Assembly (NCBI GenBank): GCA_020628645.1
Contig: JAHDES010000044.1
Span: forward strand, 10,929 to 51,388
Source of the DNA: Saprospiraceae bacterium
GTDB lineage: Bacteria; Bacteroidota; Bacteroidia; Chitinophagales; Saprospiraceae
Reading direction: 5' to 3'
DNA length: 40,460 nucleotides
Shown: positions 33,245 to 40,460 of the stretch, piece by piece
Numbering within the stretch: the first letter of the stretch is position 1
Layout of the letters: each line of letters begins with the position of its first letter
The notes under the pieces: generated by a model
Seen by the model: only the letters and a program-made list of their open reading frames with translations
Database searches by the model: none
Told to the model about the DNA's origin: nothing
Program-made: the position numbers and the translations under genes

Positions 33245-34036
33245 CTACACCACCTCCCTTCTTGTTTCATATAAATACCCAATTTCCACTGTAACTATAA
33301 ACCAAATTAGACTATACATTTCATAATTACTCAACCAATTTCCTCCAACAAATGCTCGCTGTGTCGATCGAAACATACCAAAGTCTTGCGCTGCCATCGG
33401 AGCCGCATACGGAAAATAGATATTAAACCATACATCTAAACCTACAAAGAAAAAACCCATGACCATTCCAAGCATTCCAATTCCGAATGGAATCAATACA
33501 TTTTTAAAGTACAAACTCAATAAATAATGTAATCCCAAGACGCCTAAAATAGCGATATAACTATGCACAATATAATTAGCAATACGTTTTATCTGAGGAG
33601 CATAATAATAAAACTCATGCTCAGGAAAGAACCAACCTAAAAAATAAGCGGACACAATTATACAAAGCATAAATAACACACTAGCCATTGCTAAAAGTCC
33701 CAACAAAATCAATAATTTAGCAAAATAAATACGCCCCCGTGTGAGTGGCATAGTGTACAAATATTTCCAAGCATTGGCGCGTCGTTCTATAAAGACAATT
33801 CCCCCCGTGAGCAAGACCACAAAAGGAATCAACAAAAAAATAGAATAGATTCCTCCCCCTCTCCCAAAGTATACCCGCCAAGGATTTTGATTAATCACAG
33901 CTAAAGAATTTCCATCTCCGTAATGTCCGATAAAAACAAAAGCTCCCATCAAGATGCCAAGGAAAAGTGGAAGATAAAGAACAGGCGTTCGTTTTAATTT
34001 GATCCATTCTGCTTTCAAATGGGCAAGCTTACTCAT
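33245..34036 (-). CDS. ABC-2-type transporter permease
   Basis: 263 residues with six predicted membrane helices (~20-38, 60-85, 105-135, 155-175, 178-205, 235-255). It starts with a short basic segment (LKAEWIKLKRTP) typical of ABC-2 permeases of the bacitracin/lantibiotic-resistance or Nat/gliding types. The start overlaps the stop of the ATPase gene by 8 bp, implying translational coupling. With the ATPase it forms an exporter; the substrate is unknown. Confidence 0.87.
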   Translation of the reverse strand: MSKLAHLKAEWIKLKRTPVLYLPLFLGILMGAFVFIGHYGDGNSLAVINQNPWRVYFGRGGGIYSIFLLIPFVVLLTGGIVFIERRANAWKYLYTMPLTRGRIYFAKLLILLGLLAMASVLFMLCIIVSAYFLGWFFPEHEFYYYAPQIKRIANYIVHSYIAILGVLGLHYLLSLYFKNVLIPFGIGMLGMVMGFFFVGLDVWFNIYFPYAAPMAAQDFGMFRSTQRAFVGGNWLSNYEMYSLIWFIVTVEIGYLYETRREVV

Positions 34037-34937
34037 TTTCTTGTTGGGTTAAATTAATAAATAATTGTTCGAGATCATTTTTTAGAACTTGCACTTCATA
34101 AATGGAGATATTTGCATTTACGACTTGCTTAATCAAATTAGGAATTTGATCTTCTGATGAAATTTGTACTTTAACTTGATTATGATCTACTACTTCATTT
34201 GGATAATTACTCAAAATAGTTTGTGCATGCTGAACATCTCCTGTTCTGATTTGTATCCATTGTTGCCCGCTTTTAAGTTCTTGGAGGGATTGAAGTGTTC
34301 CTTCAAATTGTAGTTTTCCATCTTGTAAAATTCCTACATGGCTAACTATTCGTTCTAATTCTGCTAATAAATGGCTCGATAAAAGGATGGTTTTCCCTTC
34401 TTCTTGTAGTTGTAATATGATTTTTCTAATCTCTGTGATACCATTCGGATCTAATCCATTGACAGGTTCATCCAAAATCAGTAGTTCTGGATCATGTAGT
34501 AATGCCATTGCTAGTCCCAATCGCTGTTTCATTCCTGTAGAATAGGCACTCGTCGGTTTCTTTTGATGAACTAATAAGCCCACCCGATCTAAAGTAGGTG
34601 CTATAGTTTTAGTAGAAACACCTTGATATTGTGCAAGTAATTGTAAATGTTCCACTGCATTTAAATGAGCATACAAAGAAGGAGCTTCGATCAAACTTCC
34701 TATTCGTTTAAAAATAGAGCGTGAAGCATCTTTAAGTCGCGTATCTAATAAATGAATGCTTCCTTTCTGAGCTTTTAGCAATCCCAAAACAGTCCGAATA
34801 GTCGTACTTTTTCCTGCTCCATTTGCTCCTAAGAATCCATAAATACTTCCCTTAGGAACAGCCATACTCAAATCATTTAAGATGGTCTTTTTCTTGGAAT
34901 AACTATAAGTTAAATTTTTTATTTGAATGGCATTCAT
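34029..34937 (-). CDS. ABC transporter ATP-binding protein (BcrA-like)
   Basis: 302 residues. Walker A GANGAGKST (~38-46), signature YSTGMKQRLGLAMAL (~134), Walker B LLILDEPVNGLDP (~155), switch His in LLSSHLL, and a ~85-residue C-terminal extension usual in drug/bacteriocin-type exporters. It energises the permease encoded immediately downstream. Only 3 bp follow the serine hydrolase gene, so all three genes form one operon. An alternative ATG exists two codons in. Confidence 0.93.
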   Translation of the reverse strand: MNAIQIKNLTYSYSKKKTILNDLSMAVPKGSIYGFLGANGAGKSTTIRTVLGLLKAQKGSIHLLDTRLKDASRSIFKRIGSLIEAPSLYAHLNAVEHLQLLAQYQGVSTKTIAPTLDRVGLLVHQKKPTSAYSTGMKQRLGLAMALLHDPELLILDEPVNGLDPNGITEIRKIILQLQEEGKTILLSSHLLAELERIVSHVGILQDGKLQFEGTLQSLQELKSGQQWIQIRTGDVQHAQTILSNYPNEVVDHNQVKVQISSEDQIPNLIKQVVNANISIYEVQVLKNDLEQLFINLTQQENE

Positions 34938-34940
34938 AGC

Positions 34941-36110
34941 TTAACTGGCTTGATTAGATTCATATAAATTTTTAATAACTAAAATTGTCTTTTTAAGGAG
35001 ACGTTCACCATGTCCATTCACATATTTTATAGCGATAGAACAATTGTATTTGGGTAAATGAAGCAGATGAGTTCCCCACAAGCCACTGTGCATATACGCT
35101 TTTTCGCCATAGATCGTCACTTCCCAAAGTCCCTTCCGATAATCTTTGTGTCGATCATTTTTTGTAGGATTGTAGCTTGCAGCATAAATAGGTTTCTCTA
35201 ACATCAAATCAAGGGTTTGTTGTTGGGTATAAATTTGATGATTGAATAAGGCTTGAAAGTATTGAGCCATTTCTTCGGTCGTACTCACAATTCCTCCCCC
35301 ACCCCAAAGATCTGTCGAAGGATCCCAATTGAGGGCATCTTTATTTTGAAAATAACAGTGAGCCATAGGCAAAAGTCCTTCTGGCTGAGCTTCTACACTT
35401 TCGAGCCATGTTTTTTCTAAGCCTAATTTTTCATACCCTAATAAACTTCTCAATCCATAAGCCAATGTACTATCTACCTGTCGTTCAATAATTTCGCCTA
35501 GCAAAATATAACCCGTATCGCCATACGCATAACGTTCCCCTGGATTGCTTGTACGTGTACCTGTTTCTATAGCAAACTGGAGTTGTTCGGTACGCGACCA
35601 TCGCTTTTTGGGATTATTGAGACAAGTTTCGACATAAGCTCGTCCGCCCATAGCATAATCATACAAGCCACTAGTATGATGCAAACAATGATTTAGGGTT
35701 ATGCTATCTGGAGAATACCCTCCCGCTATTAATAAATTAAGATGTTCTTCAGAGATATAGGATTTAATAGGATCATTGACCGATAATTTTCCTATTTCCT
35801 GTAGACGAAGAATCGCGGTAGCGACATAAGTTTTGGTGATACTTGCAATACGAAAGGGCTGTTGGACTTCCAGTTCTCGATCTTTCTTTTTACTATCAAA
35901 ACCTACTGTTCCTGACCAATTAATTTCCAAATCAGGCGCAAGCACACACATGGCTATACCTTCATTTGATAAATAACGTCCTTCCAACTCTTCTTGTAAA
36001 AAGGCTTCAAAAGTAGCATCGAGTTCTTCTTTTGCAATAGTAGTAGCAACTGGCAAGGTACAAGTACAACAAATACTTATCCCACAAAAAAGAAAAAGAA
36101 ATCTATACAT
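34941..36110 (-). CDS. Serine hydrolase (beta-lactamase class C/PBP-like), exported
   Basis: 389 residues with a short hydrophobic export signal rich in Cys (FLFLFCGISICCTCTLP); it may be lipidated, but the lipobox is ambiguous. The SxxK motif is S90-I-T-K93, the second motif is YGD within YAYGDTGYILLGEII in place of YxN, and the third is HSG in AYMHSGLWGT. This triad fits class-C-like esterases/D-amino-acid peptidases rather than a resistance beta-lactamase. First gene of an operon with an ABC exporter, so it may process the exported compound or modify the envelope (inference). Confidence 0.88.
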   Translation of the reverse strand: MYRFLFLFCGISICCTCTLPVATTIAKEELDATFEAFLQEELEGRYLSNEGIAMCVLAPDLEINWSGTVGFDSKKKDRELEVQQPFRIASITKTYVATAILRLQEIGKLSVNDPIKSYISEEHLNLLIAGGYSPDSITLNHCLHHTSGLYDYAMGGRAYVETCLNNPKKRWSRTEQLQFAIETGTRTSNPGERYAYGDTGYILLGEIIERQVDSTLAYGLRSLLGYEKLGLEKTWLESVEAQPEGLLPMAHCYFQNKDALNWDPSTDLWGGGGIVSTTEEMAQYFQALFNHQIYTQQQTLDLMLEKPIYAASYNPTKNDRHKDYRKGLWEVTIYGEKAYMHSGLWGTHLLHLPKYNCSIAIKYVNGHGERLLKKTILVIKNLYESNQAS

Positions 36111-36427
36111 AGAATATTATAGTTTGAAAAAGACATTACACCTTGATGTAATGTAGCTCAATAAATTGATTTTAGCAGATACGTCCTTTTCAAACCATCC
36201 AAAAGGAAAGTTGGAATGAAGATAAGTGTTTATTTTTAATTCTAAAAGTAAACTTCCCAATTTGAGAATATGGCGTATAAAAAAGCGACTTTATCTTCTT
36301 TGTTACTCTAATTAAATCCTTACGTCATAGTAGGTGGCAAATTAATTTACGGTTATATTTTTGGAGTACAAGTATTAGATTGTAGATTTGCACCCAAATA
36401 CTGGAGTATCTAATTCACCTTAAATAC
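36111..36427. other. Divergent intergenic region serine hydrolase/glycosyltransferase
   Basis: 317 bp. It contains an 8-bp hairpin ACATTACA/TGTAATGT (36133-36140 with 36147-36154) just upstream of the minus-strand gene, possibly an operator, and the strong plus-strand promoter at 36360-36390. Nothing else was seen. Confidence 0.5.
36360..36390 (+). promoter_or_regulatory. Promoter of the glycosyltransferase operon
   Basis: TTTG at 36360-36363, exactly 19 bases, then TAGATTTG at 36383-36390. This is the complete Bacteroidota sigma-ABfr-type consensus with ideal spacing, and the best promoter in the window. It leaves a ~30-base leader before the ATG at 36428. Confidence 0.7.
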
Positions 36428-38041
36428 ATGGTATCCATGTTAGATAGAATTTATAAGTATAGTGTAGCGGCCTTCATTCTCTTCTGGATGCTATTTCTGT
36501 TTATTGATTACTGGCAACGTCACCCAATGTATGCTAATACACTTATGAATACCACACATTGGGGCTTATACCTTTTATTGGGGGGTATAGGAGGAGGGAT
36601 AGGCTATGTAGTTTTTCGATTACCACAATTTCGCAAATATATTAGAGGCATCACTTTGTTTATATTTTGCTTATTGGTTCTTGTGATCTGTGCACAATAT
36701 CACCTATTAACGAGTGCACCAAGTGGAATGGGCAGTAAACAAATTCTAGTTCTGTTTGGCTTACTCATTTATACTAGTTTTAGTACTTTTTTAACGATAG
36801 TAGTATCTTATAATATTGGCGATTTACTGCTTAGAAGATTAAATCTAAGTCTTAAAAAACTAAATAAAATACTCATTAATATTGCTATAGGAATAATCGG
36901 ATTAGTGGGTGTATTATTTATTTTGGGATTATTCAAGTTATTATATTGGTTTACCGTTTTACCTATTTTTCTGATTGCTATAGCGTTAGATTGGCGATCT
37001 GCTTGGGCATTTTGTAAACAAACTTTATTCACTCCCTTAAAAATATCTAAAAAACTAAATTGGGTTGGGTTGGGTAGTTTTTTGCTTTTTGTTTTAATCA
37101 TTAATCTAAATTTCTTCCAATCTAATGTTCCTTTTCCACGTGGATTTGATTCATTAAGTTTATACCTAAATTTACCTTCATTAATACATGACTACCATGG
37201 GCTAGTTAATGGTTATCAACCTTATAATTGGTCTATTTTCATGTCATTAGGGTTTGTACTTTTTCAAAAAATTGAAGTGGCGATGAGTCTTTCATTTCTT
37301 GGAGGAGTATTAAGTGCGATAGCAATTTATAAATTAAGTAGAGATTGGTTAAAATTAAATACCAATTACAGTTTATTGAGTGCTTGTCTTTTCTATTTAA
37401 TTCCTAGTATTGGGGTACAATCTTTTTTAGAGTTAAAAGTGGATTTGGCTCTTTTATACATTTTGTTATGTGTTGTTATATTACTGCTTCATTGGATCAA
37501 ACTAGAAGTTAAAAAAGAAGAAGATCAATTAATTAGTTATCGATGGGGAATTGATCCTTACATTGCTTTGATGGGGTTATTAACTGGTTTTGCTTTTGGA
37601 ATAAAACTGACAACACTATTTACTTTTTTTGGCATATTAGCTACAATTTGGTATTTGATAAAAGGCAAAATTGGATTTTTGGCTTTATTCTGTTTAAGTA
37701 TTTTTGCAATTCTTTTAATAGGCATTGATCGACAAAGTGGTCTGCGAGAATATCATTTGGGGGCATCATACGTCCAATGGTTAATGTTGTTAATCGGTAC
37801 TGGTTTAGCTGTTTGGTTGATTGTAAAACATCCTAAAGAAGCGATCAGAGGAATTCGTCTTAGTGTTATATATGGTATCTTTTTTATTTTACCCTTCATC
37901 CCCTGGTTAGGCAAAAACTATGTAGAATCTGGCGGACAATTAAGTGTTACCACTTTACTTAATGGAAAATCGAATGCTCCAAGTGGTAGTATAAATACTT
38001 TTGTTAGAAATTGGAATAATAGCCCTTTAAATAATCAGTAA
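36428..38041 (+). CDS. Polytopic membrane glycosyltransferase-like protein, N-terminal part
   Basis: 537 residues with about 12 membrane helices. After five helices comes an acidic loop, FPRGFDSLSLYLNLPSLIHD (~residues 238-257), resembling the first external loop of GT-C/GT39-type enzymes, which use polyprenyl-phosphate sugars. It ends in an external loop, LPFIPWLGKNYVESGG then a Ser/Asn-rich tail closing SPLNNQ. That is where related large Bacteroidota membrane glycosyltransferases, as I recall them, continue into further helices. The continuation is encoded by the next gene, which starts on the base after this TAA, in the same frame. ATG at 36428 chosen; another at 36437 is possible. Confidence 0.75.
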   Translation: MVSMLDRIYKYSVAAFILFWMLFLFIDYWQRHPMYANTLMNTTHWGLYLLLGGIGGGIGYVVFRLPQFRKYIRGITLFIFCLLVLVICAQYHLLTSAPSGMGSKQILVLFGLLIYTSFSTFLTIVVSYNIGDLLLRRLNLSLKKLNKILINIAIGIIGLVGVLFILGLFKLLYWFTVLPIFLIAIALDWRSAWAFCKQTLFTPLKISKKLNWVGLGSFLLFVLIINLNFFQSNVPFPRGFDSLSLYLNLPSLIHDYHGLVNGYQPYNWSIFMSLGFVLFQKIEVAMSLSFLGGVLSAIAIYKLSRDWLKLNTNYSLLSACLFYLIPSIGVQSFLELKVDLALLYILLCVVILLLHWIKLEVKKEEDQLISYRWGIDPYIALMGLLTGFAFGIKLTTLFTFFGILATIWYLIKGKIGFLALFCLSIFAILLIGIDRQSGLREYHLGASYVQWLMLLIGTGLAVWLIVKHPKEAIRGIRLSVIYGIFFILPFIPWLGKNYVESGGQLSVTTLLNGKSNAPSGSINTFVRNWNNSPLNNQ

Positions 38042-39484
38042 ATGATGAGTTCTTCTATACTAACATATTGTTTTTCGAATCTAAAGTGGCTATTTATAAT
38101 AAGTGCTATTCTTTTTACAGGGATACTTTTTGCTCAAGATAACAGTACTACCCCAAAAGAGAATAAAACCGTTAGCTCTTCTGCTCTTCCTGCGAATGTA
38201 AATACTGCAGTACGAGAAGAAATACAACGATATATGGGCTATGAGGTACTCCCTGCACGTTATTTATCTCTGCCTTATGATAGTACTATGAATACCAATG
38301 TAGGAGGAAATTTTATTGATATTACCTTTTTACTCCTGATGCTGATCCCTGTATTTTTTCTATTGGGGTATCGAGAAAATCCCATAGGCAGCCTTATTTT
38401 TATGGTGATTTGTAGTACGTTATTTATCATTTCTTTAGCTAATACGAGCATTTATACGTTTAAAAAAGATGGTGCTTTACAAGAGATGGCTACTTCTCAA
38501 GAATTAAAAGAGTATGCACAAGCAACAGATTTATTTGATGCCCCATCTACTGTAATGCTCGTTCAAATAAAACGATTGGCTAATTGGTGTTATACTCCAT
38601 TTGATTATGTTTTTAATAGTTTTTCAGGTGATCGAGATTTCATTACCTATCCTATATTATTGCTTTTATTCATTGGTGGATTTTTCATAATAGAAAGTCG
38701 AACAAAGCAACATTCAATAGAACGAAGAGCTTTATTCCTATTCATTTATTTTTATAGTTTCTTATGGCTATTACTAACTGCAGGTATTATTTGGTATGGT
38801 TACTTAATGATTGCCTTAGGAATTCCTGTCTGTATTTATCCATTAACGCAATTAACCTCCAAAACATCTCCTTTTCAAAAAGGATTATTTTGGGCTACAA
38901 GTGGAATATTAGTGCTTTGGTTAGCGATGATGGTTTCTTATCGTTTTAGCAATTATATTTATAAAAGCCCCAATACCAAAGAACAACTTTTTGACACAGC
39001 TACTATTCAATATCAGACTGGAGAATATAGTAAACAAGACCTTTTAAATCATTTTTTCCCCAATTTTGATGCAGCTCGCCAGTTAATCAATAAAGAAGAT
39101 ACCTCTTTAGTATACCGAGTCGGTACGGTTCTTCCTTTTTTTATAAAGAAAAATGATCGACGTGTTTTGATTGATAATCAACTTGGTTTATTTAATCAGT
39201 TATTGAATCGTTACCAAAAAAAATACGAATTAACAATGGTGTTTAGAGAATCAGGGTTTCGTTATATACTATATGACCTTCGTACAGCTTCTATTGACCA
39301 AACACCTGAAAAAACCTTAACCCAGAAAAATAAAAGTTTTTTACAATTTTTATATCAAAATGAATATTTAGAACTCATTGGAACCAACCGAAAAATACGT
39401 CTTCCTGATGGTCGAGAAGACTATGAAGTATTCGGAAATGAAATAATTGACTATGGCACCTTTGCTATATACAGAATAAAGTAG
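38042..39484 (+). CDS. Membrane glycosyltransferase-like protein, C-terminal part
   Basis: 480 residues, starting ATGATG immediately after the stop of the preceding gene. Residues ~15-32 form a signal-like helix (KWLFIISAILFTGILFAQ) with plausible cleavage after FA. Then come an external segment with REEIQRYMGYE and ARYLSLPYDSTM, five to six membrane helices (~80-310), and a soluble C-terminal domain of ~160 residues ending YGTFAIYRIK. The RYxGYE...YLxLPxD block resembles the middle of large single-chain membrane glycosyltransferases, so this looks like the second half of that architecture given its own export signal. A nonsense mutation in a once continuous gene is the alternative. It would act with the first half in the inner membrane. 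Confidence 0.72.
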   Translation: MMSSSILTYCFSNLKWLFIISAILFTGILFAQDNSTTPKENKTVSSSALPANVNTAVREEIQRYMGYEVLPARYLSLPYDSTMNTNVGGNFIDITFLLLMLIPVFFLLGYRENPIGSLIFMVICSTLFIISLANTSIYTFKKDGALQEMATSQELKEYAQATDLFDAPSTVMLVQIKRLANWCYTPFDYVFNSFSGDRDFITYPILLLLFIGGFFIIESRTKQHSIERRALFLFIYFYSFLWLLLTAGIIWYGYLMIALGIPVCIYPLTQLTSKTSPFQKGLFWATSGILVLWLAMMVSYRFSNYIYKSPNTKEQLFDTATIQYQTGEYSKQDLLNHFFPNFDAARQLINKEDTSLVYRVGTVLPFFIKKNDRRVLIDNQLGLFNQLLNRYQKKYELTMVFRESGFRYILYDLRTASIDQTPEKTLTQKNKSFLQFLYQNEYLELIGTNRKIRLPDGREDYEVFGNEIIDYGTFAIYRIK

Positions 39485-39578
39485 TATCTTACGGATAATT
39501 ACGTCTATAATAAATGCAAAACTAATACAACCCAAACATTTATTATTTAGTTTTGATTCCCAAAGTCCGATCAATTTT

Positions 39579-39619
39579 ATATAGGAAGTCCTATATCAAT
39601 TGTTCCAAGTTATTGGAAC
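39579..39619 (+). promoter_or_regulatory. Two small hairpins in the leader of the GT2 gene
   Basis: ATATAGGA-AG-TCCTATAT at 39579-39595 and GTTCCAA-GTTA-TTGGAAC at 39602-39619 lie in the 181-bp gap before the GT2 ATG. No T tract follows either. They may be leader structures or binding sites. Confidence 0.35.
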
Positions 39620-39665
39620 CTCCCATCCCATATACCGCCGATTGTGTCAAACACAAAATTATACC

Positions 39666-40337
39666 ATGAACAATAACGTTTACATTGTTATACCTGCAAA
39701 GGACGAAGCGACACGCGTGGGAAGAGTCATCCAAAAAACGCATTTAGCTGGTTTCAGTAATATCATCATAGTAAATGATGGTAGTACTGATAGCACACAA
39801 ACCATTGCTAAAGCTTATGGCGCAACCGTCGTCAGGCATCCTATTAATCTAGGTCCTGGAGCTGCCACACAAACGGGAATTGATTATGCTATCAGTCAAG
39901 GTGCTGAAGTGATTGTGACTTTAGATGCTGACGAGCAACACTCTCCAGAAGATATTAAACATTTAGTGGATACTTTACGCCATAAAAATGTTGACTTAGT
40001 TATTGGTAGCCGCTTTTTAAACCCCGAAAATTCTATACCTCTTTCTCGTATTTTTTATAATAAAATCGCTAACATCATCACCTTTATCTTGACTGGAATT
40101 CGTGTTACAGATAGTCAATCAGGAATGAAAGCTATTAGTAATTCTTTCGCCAAGAAAATGAATTTATATTATAACGGGTTCGAGTTTTGCGTAGAAATCA
40201 TCCGTAATATACGTTTGCATAGAGCTTCTTTTACTGAAGTTCCAATTCAAGTACTTTATACAGAAGAAACTTTGAGTAAAGGACAAAGTTTTTCTACAGG
40301 CGTTCGTATGCTTAGTAAACTTTTCAAAGTATTTTAA
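39666..40337 (+). CDS. Family 2 glycosyltransferase (dolichyl/undecaprenyl-phosphate sugar synthase-like)
   Basis: 223 residues from the ATG at 39666. The frame extends to a TTG at 39600, but the ATG is used because the GT-A fold begins at once (NVYIVIPAKDEATRVGRV) and the upstream part contains a hairpin. Nucleotide-sugar site VNDGSTDST, metal-binding D-x-D in TLDADEQHSPED, then VIGSRFL and the conserved TDSQSGMKAI. It transfers a sugar from a nucleotide donor to a lipid-phosphate or glycan acceptor at the cytoplasmic membrane face. Placed after the polytopic glycosyltransferase pair, it may make the lipid-linked sugar those proteins use (inference). Confidence 0.9.
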   Translation: MNNNVYIVIPAKDEATRVGRVIQKTHLAGFSNIIIVNDGSTDSTQTIAKAYGATVVRHPINLGPGAATQTGIDYAISQGAEVIVTLDADEQHSPEDIKHLVDTLRHKNVDLVIGSRFLNPENSIPLSRIFYNKIANIITFILTGIRVTDSQSGMKAISNSFAKKMNLYYNGFEFCVEIIRNIRLHRASFTEVPIQVLYTEETLSKGQSFSTGVRMLSKLFKVF

Positions 40338-40341
40338 AAGA

Positions 40342-40374
40342 AAAAAGGCATTCCCATCAAAGAAATACCTTTTT
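40342..40374 (+). terminator. Probable terminator after the GT2 gene
   Basis: AAAAGGCATT pairs with AATACCTTTT (one mismatch) around 12 bases and is followed by T residues, within 40 bases of the stop codon. Weaker than the other terminators in the window. Confidence 0.45.
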
Positions 40375-40460
40375 GTGTAATCGCAAAGAAAGACGTAACT
40401 TTCTTATTAAGGGTTTTCTCATAAAAAAGTTTGAAACAAAAAAGGCAAGAAAAGAATTTT

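Noticed and set aside
34941-36110. Antibiotic-resistance class C beta-lactamase
   Set aside because: Motif two is YGD, and the gene is in an exporter operon. General serine hydrolase families share SxxK and HxG, so resistance cannot be claimed.
39600-39665. N-terminal 22-residue extension of the GT2 protein from TTG 39600
   Set aside because: The extension has no family counterpart, covers a hairpin in the leader, and an ATG directly before the conserved fold is available.

Overview
The window is AT-rich DNA from a member of the Bacteroidota. Three proteins carry type IX secretion (T9SS) sorting tails, one of them the gliding-motility-type C-terminal domain. SprB-like repeats are present, Shine-Dalgarno sequences are absent, and several genes are preceded by the Bacteroidota promoter element TAnnTTTG (best case TTTG-N19-TAGATTTG before the gene at 36428). 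The gene set fits a Saprospiria-like environmental bacterium, but the exact lineage cannot be fixed from this sequence. There is no phage, plasmid, CRISPR, rRNA or tRNA. The window is chromosomal with one REP-type transposase domestication locus.

Layout. 1-2909: 3' part of a giant repeat-built surface protein exported by T9SS. 3017-6289: secreted beta-propeller/amidohydrolase fusion. 6293-7000: four tetraloop palindromes followed by a REP-associated tyrosine transposase (RAYT). 7076-9016: secreted endonuclease I and a class II aldolase-family enzyme. 9326-16180: TetR regulator, TolC-type channel, lipoprotein adaptor and RND pump, a complete tripartite efflux operon with odd GACTTAGGAC repeats in its gaps. 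16347-18501: an orphan ORF and a secreted M43 metalloprotease. 18825-20981: malate dehydrogenase and two tandem peroxiredoxin-like proteins. 21104-22204: VWA-domain protein. 22211-24868 (minus): diheme cytochrome, DUF5777-like beta barrel and a cytochrome-like lipoprotein with an unusual heme motif. 25028-25441: bacilliredoxin. 25518-29430 (minus): a three-gene phosphorelay (receiver, receiver-Hpt, multi-PAS histidine kinase). 29807-30463: pdxH, then a 520-bp spacer with a duplicated structured element. 30987-31766: orphan membrane-anchored protein. 32276-33136: rlmF with a TTG start, followed by two more palindromes of the RAYT family. 33245-36110 (minus): ABC exporter plus serine hydrolase. 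36428-40337: a membrane glycosyltransferase apparently divided into two abutting genes, then a GT2 glycosyltransferase.

The genes form several independent small operons rather than one large system. The least conventional items are non-coding or architectural. They are a Bacteroidota REP/RAYT system with a conserved TCCT/AGGA tetraloop, a duplicated hairpin plus 32-nt conserved tail near 30.5-30.9 kb, the divided polytopic glycosyltransferase with a zero-base junction, and the small extracytoplasmic redox cluster.
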